Shown piece after piece: positions 27,846 through 38,138 of a stretch of DNA of 64,000 bases; the stretch's first letter is position 1; each line of letters starts with the position of its first letter. Where the stretch lies: contig NZ_LT907980.1 of the NCBI RefSeq assembly GCF_900215155.1, forward strand, positions 1,798,001 through 1,862,000, given 5' to 3'. The DNA comes from Marinobacter sp. LV10R510-11A. Its GTDB lineage: Bacteria > Pseudomonadota > Gammaproteobacteria > Pseudomonadales > Oleiphilaceae. A program made the translations under genes and the position numbers. Below the pieces are notes generated by a model. The model did not search any database, was not told the DNA's origin, and saw nothing but the letters and a program-made list of their open reading frames with translations.

Positions 27846-29300
27846 ATGAGCAGCAACGATTTTCGTGTAGAGCATCGTTACCTAGAACTCCCAGGCAGCT
27901 TCTACACTCGCGTGCAGCCCACGCCACTTAAAGACGCAAAAATGGTCTGCTTCAACCACAAGCTGGCGCAGGACATGGGGTTTCATGTTACCAACGAAGC
28001 CGACTGGGCCGGAATTGGCGGTGGCACGGAACTGCTCGAAGGCATGGACCCCGTTGCCATGAAATACACCGGCCATCAGTTTGGCGGCTACAACCCAGAA
28101 CTGGGTGATGGCCGTGGCCTTCTTTTATGGGAAACCGTAGGCCCCGATGGTCGCCGTTGGGATTGGCACCTAAAAGGCGCCGGCCTGACACCCTACTCCC
28201 GCTTTGGCGATGGCCGGGCGGTGCTACGCTCAACCATTCGCGAGTACCTGTGCAGCGAGGCCATGAGCGGGCTGGGCATTCCAACCACCCGTGCCTTGTT
28301 TATGGTTAGCGCACGGGACCCGATACGCAGGGAATCCATCGAAACCGCCGCAGCCCTGGTGCGCGTTGCCCAGAGCCATATCCGCTTTGGTCACTTTGAG
28401 TTTGCTGCAAACCACGAAGGCCCGGAAGCGGTAAAAACGCTGCTTGAGCACGTTATAGCTCTTCACTTCCCACACCTGATCCAGCTAGCAGAAGAGGAAC
28501 GCCATGCCCGCTGGTTTGAAGAAGTGGTGGAGCGCACCGCCCGCCTGATTGCCGACTGGCAAGCCGTAGGCTTCTGCCATGGCGTGATGAACAGCGACAA
28601 CATGTCGATCATCGGCGATACCTTCGATTATGGGCCTTTCGCGTTTCTGGACGATTTTGATGCCGGATACATCTGCAACCATACCGACCAAGGCGGCCGC
28701 TACGCCTATAACCGCCAGCCCCAGGTAGGCTTTGCGAATTGTCAGTATCTTGCTAATGCCCTGCTGCCGATTATGGACGAAAACACTATTCGCAACGGTT
28801 TGCAGCGTTATGAAGCCGCCTACAACGGGCGCTTTTTACAAAACATGCGAGACAAGCTCGGCCTGATGCAAGAAGACGAAGGGGATCTGAGCCTGATTAT
28901 GGATACCTTCAGCATGCTCAACGAGCAGCATACCGATTACACAGCTTTCTTCCGCGCACTCTCCAGCCTGTACGACCACGGCCACGCACCCGTGCGGGAT
29001 CTGTTTGTGGATCGTGAAGTGGTGGATAAATGGCTGGCGCGCTATGCACAGCGGCTAGAACAAGAAACCCGTGCCCGCGATGAGCGTGAGTACGAGATGC
29101 GCAGGGTAAACCCCAAATACATTTTGCGGAACTATCTGGCGCACCAAGTGATTTTAGAAGCGCAGAATGGCGATTACGAGCCCATGAAGGAGCTGATCAA
29201 AGTTCTGGAAAAACCGTATGACGAACAGCCCGAGCATGAAAGATACGCTGCATTGCCGCCAGACTGGGGCAAACACCTGAATATCAGTTGCTCGAGCTAA
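27846..29300 (+). CDS. selO: Protein adenylyltransferase SelO
   Basis: This 484-residue SelO/YdiU pseudokinase-fold enzyme AMPylates protein Ser/Thr/Tyr residues. Hallmarks are YTGHQFGGYNPELGDGR (about 75-91), KGAGLTPYSRFGDGRAVLRS (about 112-131), FCHGVMNSDNMSIIGDTFDY (about 241-260) with the metal-binding Asn/Asp, and YAYNRQP (about 284-290). The C-terminus ends LNISCSS, with a Cys in the position where some members have selenocysteine or Cys. There is no sign of an in-frame UGA. Confidence 0.93.
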   Translation: MSSNDFRVEHRYLELPGSFYTRVQPTPLKDAKMVCFNHKLAQDMGFHVTNEADWAGIGGGTELLEGMDPVAMKYTGHQFGGYNPELGDGRGLLLWETVGPDGRRWDWHLKGAGLTPYSRFGDGRAVLRSTIREYLCSEAMSGLGIPTTRALFMVSARDPIRRESIETAAALVRVAQSHIRFGHFEFAANHEGPEAVKTLLEHVIALHFPHLIQLAEEERHARWFEEVVERTARLIADWQAVGFCHGVMNSDNMSIIGDTFDYGPFAFLDDFDAGYICNHTDQGGRYAYNRQPQVGFANCQYLANALLPIMDENTIRNGLQRYEAAYNGRFLQNMRDKLGLMQEDEGDLSLIMDTFSMLNEQHTDYTAFFRALSSLYDHGHAPVRDLFVDREVVDKWLARYAQRLEQETRARDEREYEMRRVNPKYILRNYLAHQVILEAQNGDYEPMKELIKVLEKPYDEQPEHERYAALPPDWGKHLNISCSS

Positions 29301-29314
29301 CGATTTACTTAACC

Positions 29315-30829
29315 TCAGACCGCCTTGGCAGCAATGATCTTCTCATGCCACTCGGCGGGGCCTGTTTGGTGCACAGACGTACCTCGGGAATCCACCGCGA
29401 CCGTCACTGGCATGTCTACCACATCAAACTCGTAAATGGCTTCCATACCCAGTTCTGGGAAAGCGACCACCTCTGCGTGCTTGATGGCCTTTGACACCAG
29501 GTACGCAGCGCCGCCCACCGCCATCAGATACACCGCTCCAAATTCGCGGATGGCGTCAATCCCCGCCTGACCGCGCTCGGCTTTGCCGATCATGCCGGTA
29601 AGGCCGGTTTTCTCCAGCATGGTGTGAGTAAACTTGTCCATGCGCGTTGCCGTGGTGGGGCCTGCGGGGCCAACCACTTCTTCGCGTACCGGATCAACCG
29701 GGCCCACGTAATAGATGAAGCGGCCTTTCAGATCCACCGGCAGCTCTTCGCCGTTGTTGATCATATCGACCATCTTCTTATGCGCGGCGTCGCGGCCTGT
29801 CAGCATCTTGCCAGACAGCAGAACGGTTTCACCCGGCTGCCAGTCTTTTACATCTTCCGGCGTAACCGTATTCAAGTTTACTCGGCGCACGCCCTCACCC
29901 ACTTCCCAGGTAATTTCCGGCCAGTCGTCTAGGCTCGGCGGCGTTTGCAGAGATGGACCAGTGCCATCCAGCGTAAAGTGCGCGTGGCGAGTAGCGGCAC
30001 AGTTCGGAATAATCGCCACCGGCTTGTTCGCCGCGTGGGTGGGATAATCCATTACCTTCACATCCAGAACAGTGGTGAGACCACCTAAGCCCTGGGCACC
30101 GATACCCAAATCATTCACCTTGTCGAAAAGCTCAAGGCGCAGTTCCTCTGCACGGTTCGATGCACCGCGCGCCTGCAGATCGTGGATATCGATAGGATCC
30201 ATCAGCGACTCTTTCGCCATCTGCATCGCCTTCTCGGCAGTTCCGCCGATACCAATACCCAGCATGCCAGGCGGGCACCAGCCAGCGCCCATTTGCGGCA
30301 CCATTTTCAACACCCAGTCCACCACCGAATCAGACGGATTCAACATGGCAAATTTGGACTTGGCTTCAGAACCGCCACCCTTAGCTGCCACTTGCACTTC
30401 AACCGTGTCGCCCGGCACGATCTTGTAGTGGATAATCGCCGGCGTGTTGTCTCCGGTGTTCTCACGCTTACCATCCGGGTCGGCCAAAATCGACGCACGC
30501 AGCACGTTATCTGGCTGCTTATAGGCGCGACGCACACCTTCGTTGATCACGTCGTCCAGTGACATCGCGCAATCCCACTGCACGTTCATGCCAACATTTA
30601 CAAATACGGTCACAATGCCCGTGTCCTGGCACAGCGGCCGGTGGCCCTGGGCGCACATGCGCGAGTTGATCAGTATTTGTGCCATGGCATCTTTGGCCGC
30701 CTGAGACTCTTCCCGCAGATAAGCCTCGTGAACAGCCTGAATAAAATCTTTCGGATGATAGTAGGAGATGAACTGCAGCGCGTCCGCTACGCTTTCAATC
30801 AGGTCATCCTGGCGGATTACGGTGGTCAT
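29315..30829 (-). CDS. fumA: Class I fumarate hydratase (iron-sulfur)
   Basis: This is a 504-residue TCA-cycle enzyme of the 4Fe-4S class I type, converting fumarate to malate. Cluster-binding Cys candidates are in RMCAQGHRPLCQDTGI (about 57-72), GAGWCPPGMLGIGIGG (about 181-196) and PNCAATRHAHF (about 267-277). The C-terminal beta domain starts with GRDAAHKKMVDM and ends with SRGTSVHQTGPAEW. It is convergent with selO, 14 bp between stops. Confidence 0.95.
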   Translation of the reverse strand: MTTVIRQDDLIESVADALQFISYYHPKDFIQAVHEAYLREESQAAKDAMAQILINSRMCAQGHRPLCQDTGIVTVFVNVGMNVQWDCAMSLDDVINEGVRRAYKQPDNVLRASILADPDGKRENTGDNTPAIIHYKIVPGDTVEVQVAAKGGGSEAKSKFAMLNPSDSVVDWVLKMVPQMGAGWCPPGMLGIGIGGTAEKAMQMAKESLMDPIDIHDLQARGASNRAEELRLELFDKVNDLGIGAQGLGGLTTVLDVKVMDYPTHAANKPVAIIPNCAATRHAHFTLDGTGPSLQTPPSLDDWPEITWEVGEGVRRVNLNTVTPEDVKDWQPGETVLLSGKMLTGRDAAHKKMVDMINNGEELPVDLKGRFIYYVGPVDPVREEVVGPAGPTTATRMDKFTHTMLEKTGLTGMIGKAERGQAGIDAIREFGAVYLMAVGGAAYLVSKAIKHAEVVAFPELGMEAIYEFDVVDMPVTVAVDSRGTSVHQTGPAEWHEKIIAAKAV

Positions 30830-31023
30830 AGGCGCCTCATCAGGTTGGTATCGTTATGAAGGTATGGTCAAAACAGGAGGCACAGTTTACCAGAAAATCG
30901 AAAGAGCGCGGGATCCGACAGAAGGCGAAGCTTTTCTTAACAAACGCCGGGAAAAAGGTATCATCCTAATCAAATGATAAAAACACCTTAGGAAGCAGCT
31001 TATAAAGCACTGAAGGAGAGACC

Positions 31024-31803
31024 GTGACAGACCTTGTTCTTACCGACATTAACAACCAGATTTTGACTGTTCGCATCAACCGCCCAGAGCGCAAGAACGC
31101 TCTCACCCACGCTATGTACACCACACTGGGTGACGCGATTGAGCAGGCAGAAACAGATGCCGACATTCGCTGCATACTGTTTACCGGCAGCGAAGAATGC
31201 TTTACCGCCGGTAACGACCTGAGCGATTTTGCCAGCGGCAGCGGCCTAAAGGGCGCCTTCACAGAAACACCCGTGGGCCGCTTTCTGTTTCTTTTAGCCA
31301 ACGCCACCAAACCAGTTGTTGTCGCGGTAAATGGGCCAGCCGTAGGCATTGGCACCACCATGCTGCTGCACTGCGACATGGTTTTTGCGGGCACTAATTC
31401 ACGCTTCCAGATGCCGTTCGCCAACCTAGGGCTGTGCCCTGAAGGTGGCTCCAGCCTGTTGCTGCCCTCTTGGATTGGCCGGGTACGGGCTGCAGAGCTA
31501 CTCATGCTGGGCGAAGCTTTCAGTGCAGACGACGCCTATCGCCTTGGGCTGATTAACCGCGTGTGTGACCCAGCCGACACGGAAACTGCGGCCCTGGAAG
31601 CCTGCCAGAAGCTCGCCAGCCAGCCACCGGCCGCCATCCGGGCCACCAAAACGCTCCTGAGCGGCCCTACTCACAAAGAGCTTACCGACACCATGCTGGC
31701 CGAAGGGGAGTTGTTTGTAGAACGCCTGAAATCACCAGAAGCGGCCGAAGCTTTCGGCGCCTTCATGCAAAAGCGCAAACCGGATTTCTCGAACTTCAAA
31801 TAA
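31024..31803 (+). CDS. Enoyl-CoA hydratase/isomerase family protein
   Basis: This is a 259-residue crotonase. The oxyanion-hole motifs are FTAGNDLSDFA (about 60-70) and NGPAVGIGTTMLLHCDMV (about 103-120); FANLGLCPEGGSS (about 135-147) has a Glu in the region of the catalytic acid. The Asp after GND and the single Glu suggest an isomerase or a broad hydratase rather than the FadB type. The start is GTG with AAGGAGAG just upstream. Confidence 0.85.
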   Translation: MTDLVLTDINNQILTVRINRPERKNALTHAMYTTLGDAIEQAETDADIRCILFTGSEECFTAGNDLSDFASGSGLKGAFTETPVGRFLFLLANATKPVVVAVNGPAVGIGTTMLLHCDMVFAGTNSRFQMPFANLGLCPEGGSSLLLPSWIGRVRAAELLMLGEAFSADDAYRLGLINRVCDPADTETAALEACQKLASQPPAAIRATKTLLSGPTHKELTDTMLAEGELFVERLKSPEAAEAFGAFMQKRKPDFSNFK

Positions 31804-32092
31804 CACCATTGCCTGCTAAGGCTCGACAAACGGCCCATGGCCAACTATTTTGCATTAAGGCCGAGCCCCCTTTGTGCGTGGAGGATGCAAACCGCAAGAA
31901 TCACACTTTTGGCTGATCAACACTGGCAATAGTGGCGCTATAGTCCTAGGTATAGAAATTGGCTTCAAGCGCTGGCTACAATTTCAAACAACCGTTACAG
32001 CAGAACAGGCCACTGACATCGGGTTTACCGCATCAGACCGGCCCCGTTAGTTGCCGAACATAACGATACAACAACAGGAAAAGGTTCCACCC

Positions 32093-34948
32093 ATGTTCAA
32101 GAAAACTCTAATAAGTCTTGCCGTGGCGTCTTCCCTTGGGCTAACAGGCTGCCTTAGTGGCGCTGATGAGGGGGGTAATGCTAATCCGGATTATCAGATT
32201 GAGGATACGACCATTGATCGCAGCTTGGTGCGGCCCTTCTACAACCCGAATCCACTAGCTGGGGAAAATGCAGCATTCCCGATTAACTCGGATCTGATTC
32301 TGTTGCTGGGCGCGACGCAAAGCGCCAATTTTGACTTCACAGGGCTGTCCACCGGCAAAACACCCGCAGACGATGCAGTCAACCGCCTCTCGGGGTTCTC
32401 CACGTCCGGCGCATTCAGCCTGAAATTTGACGGCACGCTAAATCCGGCCTCAGTTATGGCCAATGCAACGGTATTTTTGGTGCCACTGAACGTAGGCCCA
32501 GCCTTAGCGTCTGCGCCCCTAGCCCTACCAAACACGAACCCCAGCAGCATTGTTGCAGCCAACCCTTTCGGTCAGGGCTTGGGATTCGCGCAACCTAACT
32601 TCAGAGCCGATGTTGTAAGCCTTGATGGTGGTAGCAACAACGCAGTTCGTGTTGTGCCTCTAGAGCCTCTAGAAAAAGGCCAGAAGTATCTGGTAATTAT
32701 CACTGATGACGTTGTTGGCGCCAATGGCAAACCAATTGCTCGCTCGGTTCAAGACGTTGCGCTGGCGGATGGTACTCTGGGCAATCCTGCCCTGGGGAAC
32801 GTGAAAAGCCTGCTTCAAAACTTGAACGCTTTGGCCAATGGCTTTCTCGCAGTCAACAATACCGGGTCCGAATCGGCGCTTGCTTACTCATTCACCACCA
32901 ACTCAGACACAGACGTTCTGAGAGCCATGATGGCACCTGTTGCCGGGGACTTCGGCGCAGCCTTGGGTCAAAAGATTGGCTTCACCGCCAACCTTAAAGT
33001 AATCAGGGACAACTACCCGACTCTGAACTTCTCAGAGTTGACTACAAAGCTTGGAGAGATCGCCGCGAAGGCCGAAGCGCTGGGCCTAGGTCAGCTTGAC
33101 CCCAGCACACTCACAGCCACTGAACTGGCAGCGATTACACGACTGGGACAGATTAAGCCCCTAATCACTCCCACCAAGATCGGCGCAGAGATAGCCGCAG
33201 AGATTGGAGACACTCTCCATATTCCAGTTCCTCGTCCGTCGTTCTTCTTCCCGGCAGAATCGGCAACCACGCTAGCCACCATTGGCAGTCTGGATGCGGC
33301 AAACTCCATTAAGCAGGCTGCGCAACAGGTACAAGTATCCCAAGGCGCCATCGCTCTACCCTACTTCCAGAACCTTCCAGGAGAATCTGGTGCAGGAATC
33401 GTAACGGGAAGCTGGTCTGGTAACACGAGTCTGGAAACAGACCTGAACGAAAACCTTGCACCAGGCGAGAAGATCTTCTCATTCCTGCGCGATATCGACG
33501 GCAAACTGAACGTGAATGGCTACTTCCCGTTCCCGCAAAAGAACGCCTCGACCACCGTACCGGTTGTTATCTTTCACCCAGTATTGGATGGGACTGGCGC
33601 GCAACCAACCTCCTGCGTTAACGCCGGAGCGGGTAAACCCAATGGTGTAACAATTCTCCAGCACGGCATTACCGTCGATCGTAGTGTTTCCATGCTTCCT
33701 GCGATCCTGCTCGCCCAAAGTGCCTGTCAGACAGTTGTTGCCATTGACCAGCCGCTACATGGCCTAGCTGGCGCAACAAATGGCAGCGTGCCAGGACTTG
33801 ATACTCTGGACGAGACTACTCTGACGGCCAAGGTAAATCTGGCGCTTCAGGGGCCCGACGTTGTTGCTGGCTCACAGCTTGAGGCTCAGCTAAACGCTCT
33901 CATCGGTGCTGACTATATTGGTGAACGCCATTTCGGCTATACCAATAATGGTCAGCTGGAACCCGTTGCAGCCGATCCAGCTGATATCTCGTCAGGCAGT
34001 TTGTTTATCAATCCAGGCAATATGATGAACAGCCGTGACAACCTGCGCCAAGGCGTTGTGGATCTGCTGAACGTTGCAGCGTCTATACAGACCTTTGATA
34101 TCGATGGTGACTTGACCACCCAAGGTGATCTGGCAGGCGTACCGGTGAACTTCGTCGGTCACTCGCTCGGCGGCATTTCTGGAACCGCATTTGCAACCCT
34201 TGCGAACGATCCACTCCTGAACGGAACACTCAACGGGGTCTACACAGACGCCGGCTTGAACCCCTTAACCTTCCCCACACTAAACTCCGTTGTTCTCCAC
34301 GACACCAGTGGTCAAGTCACTCGCCTGATCGAAAACTCTCCAGGGCTCTCCAGCTCTCTTCTAAATGGGCTGGCCGCAGCTGGTGTAACGCAGGGGAGTT
34401 CCAAATTTGAGAGCTTCTTCTACGTATTCCAGTCCATCCTCGATGCATCCGACCCGGTTAGCTTCGCAAAAGAACTGGGGGCGTCTACAACCAATATTTT
34501 GATCACGGAGGTTGTTGGCGACGCTACAGTGCCCAATGAAGCAAACGTAGAACCATTAGGCAACGCTCTGTCTGCACCACTTGCTGGAACTGAGCCGCTC
34601 ATGGCCCTGATCGATCTGGGTGCTGGCGGCGTTTCTCTCGCTGATGGATCAGAAGGTCTTGGCATTATCGACACAAGCACGCCAACAGGCAGCGCTATGC
34701 CAGCTGCGAGCTTCTTCGCTGGTACCAACCCATGCGCCGAGGCAAATCACGGCACGTTTGTAGCACCGCTTGTACCTAATGCAAATTGCCCTGGCGGAGC
34801 GGCAGATACCAGCGTCGCATTCAGCGCGATGGTTACACAAACAGCTGCGGCTTTAAGCGGGCCGGGGATACCTGGTGATGCTTCCCAAGCAGTTCAAGCT
34901 TCGCTTGGCGCTAGCCTGACGATCGATAAAGCACTTGATCAGAACTGA
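32093..34948 (+). CDS. Lipoprotein lipase/lysophospholipase of the VolA / Pla-1-cef type
   Basis: This 951-residue protein has a lipoprotein signal peptide MFKKTLISLAVASSLGLTGC with Cys at residue 20, so it is probably outer-membrane anchored or surface exposed. The N-terminal region (about 40-300) resembles the virulence-factor lipase N-terminal domain; the nucleophile elbow GHSLGG lies near residue 690, in the C-terminal alpha/beta hydrolase part. VolA of Vibrio releases fatty acids from lysophosphatidylcholine. The ATG at 32093 is preferred over an upstream one because it starts the signal peptide. Confidence 0.85.
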   Translation: MFKKTLISLAVASSLGLTGCLSGADEGGNANPDYQIEDTTIDRSLVRPFYNPNPLAGENAAFPINSDLILLLGATQSANFDFTGLSTGKTPADDAVNRLSGFSTSGAFSLKFDGTLNPASVMANATVFLVPLNVGPALASAPLALPNTNPSSIVAANPFGQGLGFAQPNFRADVVSLDGGSNNAVRVVPLEPLEKGQKYLVIITDDVVGANGKPIARSVQDVALADGTLGNPALGNVKSLLQNLNALANGFLAVNNTGSESALAYSFTTNSDTDVLRAMMAPVAGDFGAALGQKIGFTANLKVIRDNYPTLNFSELTTKLGEIAAKAEALGLGQLDPSTLTATELAAITRLGQIKPLITPTKIGAEIAAEIGDTLHIPVPRPSFFFPAESATTLATIGSLDAANSIKQAAQQVQVSQGAIALPYFQNLPGESGAGIVTGSWSGNTSLETDLNENLAPGEKIFSFLRDIDGKLNVNGYFPFPQKNASTTVPVVIFHPVLDGTGAQPTSCVNAGAGKPNGVTILQHGITVDRSVSMLPAILLAQSACQTVVAIDQPLHGLAGATNGSVPGLDTLDETTLTAKVNLALQGPDVVAGSQLEAQLNALIGADYIGERHFGYTNNGQLEPVAADPADISSGSLFINPGNMMNSRDNLRQGVVDLLNVAASIQTFDIDGDLTTQGDLAGVPVNFVGHSLGGISGTAFATLANDPLLNGTLNGVYTDAGLNPLTFPTLNSVVLHDTSGQVTRLIENSPGLSSSLLNGLAAAGVTQGSSKFESFFYVFQSILDASDPVSFAKELGASTTNILITEVVGDATVPNEANVEPLGNALSAPLAGTEPLMALIDLGAGGVSLADGSEGLGIIDTSTPTGSAMPAASFFAGTNPCAEANHGTFVAPLVPNANCPGGAADTSVAFSAMVTQTAAALSGPGIPGDASQAVQASLGASLTIDKALDQN

Positions 34949-34999
34949 TAGACAGCTGTAAGCAACCAAGCCGCGAGCTATTCGGGGGACAAGAATACC

Positions 35000-35027
35000 A
35001 ACGAACCCCGGCCTTCCGGGGTTCGTT
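35000..35027. terminator. Perfect 12-bp hairpin after the lipase gene
   Basis: AACGAACCCCGG pairs with CCGGGGTTCGTT around CCTT. No clear U run follows in either direction, so termination may be factor-assisted. Confidence 0.55.
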
Positions 35028-35342
35028 GCATTTGGCACAAGATAAAGTATGCCAGGCGAAAGTGGTTGAGCGTGTGTTAGAACTATAAACTCCAGACGGC
35101 CCGACAATGGAGCGCAATACAAGGGGCAGCGACACAGAAAATCACTGGCAAACCATCTCTACCCAATTAACATCGAAACTGCGGCAAGCAGGTCTGATCA
35201 ACCTACAGGCAGGGATTGCGCTAGAGGCGGCGGGTACTGAGACTACAAAGTGTCGTAAGGGTGTGCTCAAATGGGATGTTGCCAGCCCCGTCCTTGGGGC
35301 CAGACTTCTATCTGTTTTCCTTAAACTACAGTTCCAATCTGA
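35028..35342. other. Non-coding interval between two convergent lipoprotein genes
   Basis: This stretch holds no convincing gene. An open frame from 35107 crosses into the acylase gene on the opposite strand without a ribosome-binding site or coding character. A short GCCCC/GGGGC pairing near 35287-35302 may help end the leftward transcript. Confidence 0.5.
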
Positions 35343-38015
35343 TTACTGGTTACTGATCGTCGTCTCTCCGTTGGTAACCAAGCTCGCGGTGATCTCGCCT
35401 TCCGTGAAGGGCAGCTTTCTGTACGTCTTGTTGGAGTACATCTCGCTTTGATCCTTGAAATAAGGCGACATGGGATCTGAAGACTGTGAGTAGCTCACAA
35501 GTCCATAAGCCTCTGGGCCATTGTCTGTAAACTCAAGCCCGAAGTGCCAGCTCGTTCCTCTGGACATCAACCAGCCATCAACTCCGTCACTGCCATCAGA
35601 AAGCCCGGCAGTTTTAGGAATTGTCTTGGGTGCAATTCGAGGGAATCGTGTGTCTTCCGCAACGTCACCGGTGTAAACGCCAACGGCGTTGAACGCGCCA
35701 TCAATATTGCCATCGCCACCATGCCAGGGAATTCCGAGCATCTGAAAGGACGGTGTTCCACTGGGGCCCGGTACCGCATCGCCAGATGCACGATAGTACT
35801 GGAGAGTCCCCAGAGCCGCTGTTGGCTGTATGCTCTGAGACTTAAGCGAACTCACCCCTGCAGAGAGGGCAAGAAGCATAGTGTCACTAGGCGTTCCTGC
35901 GCCCTGCTGGCTGGGTAACGCAGGTGTCCCGACAGGATCTGCGGGGCTGAATGGCTTAGTCAGATCAGCGTCTATGTCATCTAGGTAGTTAGCCATAAAC
36001 ACCCTGAAGATGTGCGCGCCTTCGCTATCAAGATTATAGAGCCCATCCCAGCTATCGAGAGCCTGACACCACGCGGTGAGATCAAGGCCGTCGACTGGCG
36101 TGCTGCCGATGTCGTTACAGCGCTCCAAAAGCTCCGGTAGCAACTGCTCTGGGTACCAGGCACGGTTATTCCAGATAACGCCAACGATCTCCTCCGCACT
36201 AAACTTGCCATCCTGCCCTGCGACAAGAGGAGCCGAGGGGAAGCCAGTTTCCATGGGGTTCTGAAGCATCTTTATCCCCAAACGAGTACGGGCATTAATG
36301 GGTGCTTTCTCGTCGCCGTAAAGTGGCGAATACCCTGTCAGGAATTCGGCGGGATTGGTTGCCCAGTGGCTACTGTTAGAGTTCTGAACCCAATCGGTAC
36401 GCAACAGCTTTGGCTTCTGGTCGTAGGGTGTCAATCCGCCACACTGGGTTTCAACCCAATCCTCGATAGACTTGCTACCGTCCAGAAGTGTAACTCCCTG
36501 ATCAAACAGCCCAGCGTAGGAAGGCTGCAACCGCCTTAAATTAACCAGCGCAGCGGCCTTGTCCGAAAGGTTTGGTACGGAGCTACTATCTATATAGAAC
36601 GCGTTGCCTTGGTCATCGGCGTAGGTGGTATTTGTCCAAAGCGTCGAACCGCAGTTTTTAAATACATTCTGGAACTCAGATAGATTTTTTGCGAGGCTCA
36701 TCTGCAGCCAAGTGTCCAGCAGGCCACCCGTGTTGGCGTTGGCATCGCGATAGGTCATCGCAACAGCTTTACCTGCGTTCAGGGCTCCATTGCCTCCCCA
36801 GGCTGGCAATTGCGAATTGACGGCATTTGCCGCAATCATCGGGCCATACTCCGAGAGGTAAAAGTCCCGTTCGAGCACCAATGGTTCCGGCATACCCGGC
36901 ATCTTCACTTCGATCTGGTATGTTTCAACGGTGATTGGTTTTTCTTGACCGTCCTTCACATACGTAAGGTCATCGCCGTCTTTCAGCACCAGCTCATACC
37001 AAGTGAATCGACGGCTGGTAGTCACGGTGTGTGACCAAGCAAGATTTTCGTTGAAGCTGATCAGTGGAATGGCAGTGCCCAGCAGACCGGCGCCGTGAAC
37101 GTTGATATAACCCGGTACGGTCATCTGCACTTCATACAAGCGACGATGGCCGGTATACGGGAAGTGAGGGTTGGCCAGCAGCGCACCGCGACCCTTCTCT
37201 GTCATGGTTTTCCCGATGCCCCAGGCATTACTCGCCAGGCCTGTATCCGTAAAATCCTGAACGGACTTAGCAGAAGCTAAGGCTGTATCGATAACATCTT
37301 GTTGTAACTTTTCAATCTGATCGCTAGCGCCGGTAAGAGCTGCAACCGGAGTTGGCGCAGGGCTTACACCCGGAGGAACCGCGAGGAAGGCTGCGCCGGT
37401 GGCAAAAGAATTTCCGCTGGCGTACTGGCCGACTATCCGATAATGGGCTAGAAGATCAGTCGGCGTAATAGATTTGACCCATTCCTGGCTTTTGCACTCT
37501 GCAGGGAATGTTCCCGGATCCGTTTCGGTGACATAGCGGTTATATCCCTCAACAAACCCCTCTATCAAGGCGCGACTTTCGCTACTGAGCGTTGGCAGTT
37601 CTGTTTCAGCGCCACTGTATATTTTTTGAGCTTTATAACTAAAGTCCGTAACGACATTCAAACCAACACCGAATCCTGCATCAGGACCAGGCCCAAAATA
37701 CTTAGCCCGCTCACTCCGAGCCTTAACCACCGCCTCAGCTAAAAGACAAACATTGTCCTGCGCCTGCGCGTAACCATGCCCGAATGCCGCTGACTTCAGG
37801 TTGTCAGCTTTGATATGGGGTACGCCCCCTTCCGTTCTCCTTATGGTTGCTTCCAACTTGCCATCCGCCGGAAACAGGTTTGTGTTGAGTTCCGGCTCAG
37901 ATGATCCAGATGATGAGCTACTTCCATCAAAACAGCCGGTCAGCATGGTGCTGCCCAGCAGCACCAGCGCTGCGCCGCGCACTGTTCGCACGGCCCGATT
38001 ATTCCAAGTTTGCAT
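35343..38015 (-). CDS. Penicillin/acyl-homoserine-lactone acylase family lipoprotein (Ntn hydrolase)
   Basis: This 890-residue protein from the ATG giving MQTWNNRAV has a lipoprotein signal ending LTGC near residue 29. The frame extends 30 codons further but the inner ATG has AAGGG seven bases upstream. The alpha subunit precedes the autocleavage site; the beta subunit would start with the nucleophile Ser in LASNAWGIG (about 265-273), followed by GALLANPHFPYTG and SFNENLAWSHTVTTSRRFTW. NPHFP and NENLAW patterns are closer to AHL acylases than to penicillin G acylase. Substrate is not determined. Confidence 0.8.
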   Translation of the reverse strand: MQTWNNRAVRTVRGAALVLLGSTMLTGCFDGSSSSSGSSEPELNTNLFPADGKLEATIRRTEGGVPHIKADNLKSAAFGHGYAQAQDNVCLLAEAVVKARSERAKYFGPGPDAGFGVGLNVVTDFSYKAQKIYSGAETELPTLSSESRALIEGFVEGYNRYVTETDPGTFPAECKSQEWVKSITPTDLLAHYRIVGQYASGNSFATGAAFLAVPPGVSPAPTPVAALTGASDQIEKLQQDVIDTALASAKSVQDFTDTGLASNAWGIGKTMTEKGRGALLANPHFPYTGHRRLYEVQMTVPGYINVHGAGLLGTAIPLISFNENLAWSHTVTTSRRFTWYELVLKDGDDLTYVKDGQEKPITVETYQIEVKMPGMPEPLVLERDFYLSEYGPMIAANAVNSQLPAWGGNGALNAGKAVAMTYRDANANTGGLLDTWLQMSLAKNLSEFQNVFKNCGSTLWTNTTYADDQGNAFYIDSSSVPNLSDKAAALVNLRRLQPSYAGLFDQGVTLLDGSKSIEDWVETQCGGLTPYDQKPKLLRTDWVQNSNSSHWATNPAEFLTGYSPLYGDEKAPINARTRLGIKMLQNPMETGFPSAPLVAGQDGKFSAEEIVGVIWNNRAWYPEQLLPELLERCNDIGSTPVDGLDLTAWCQALDSWDGLYNLDSEGAHIFRVFMANYLDDIDADLTKPFSPADPVGTPALPSQQGAGTPSDTMLLALSAGVSSLKSQSIQPTAALGTLQYYRASGDAVPGPSGTPSFQMLGIPWHGGDGNIDGAFNAVGVYTGDVAEDTRFPRIAPKTIPKTAGLSDGSDGVDGWLMSRGTSWHFGLEFTDNGPEAYGLVSYSQSSDPMSPYFKDQSEMYSNKTYRKLPFTEGEITASLVTNGETTISNQ

Positions 38016-38138
38016 AGTGTTACCCTTATAATTGTTTATTGCGGGATTCGCCGTCATCGGCGACACTATTAAGCCTAGCAGAAGCTTTAAAAACTGAACC
38101 TTCATTCAACCTGTTTAGCAACAAATCATACTTTCTGA

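Noticed and set aside
29267..29300. Possible selenocysteine at the end of SelO
   Set aside because: The C-terminal residues are Cys followed by Ser-Ser and a TAA; no in-frame UGA or SECIS-like hairpin is needed.
35107..35451. Open frame of 114 codons on the + strand between the lipase and the acylase genes
   Set aside because: It runs into the acylase gene on the opposite strand, has no ribosome-binding site and its composition is not protein-like.
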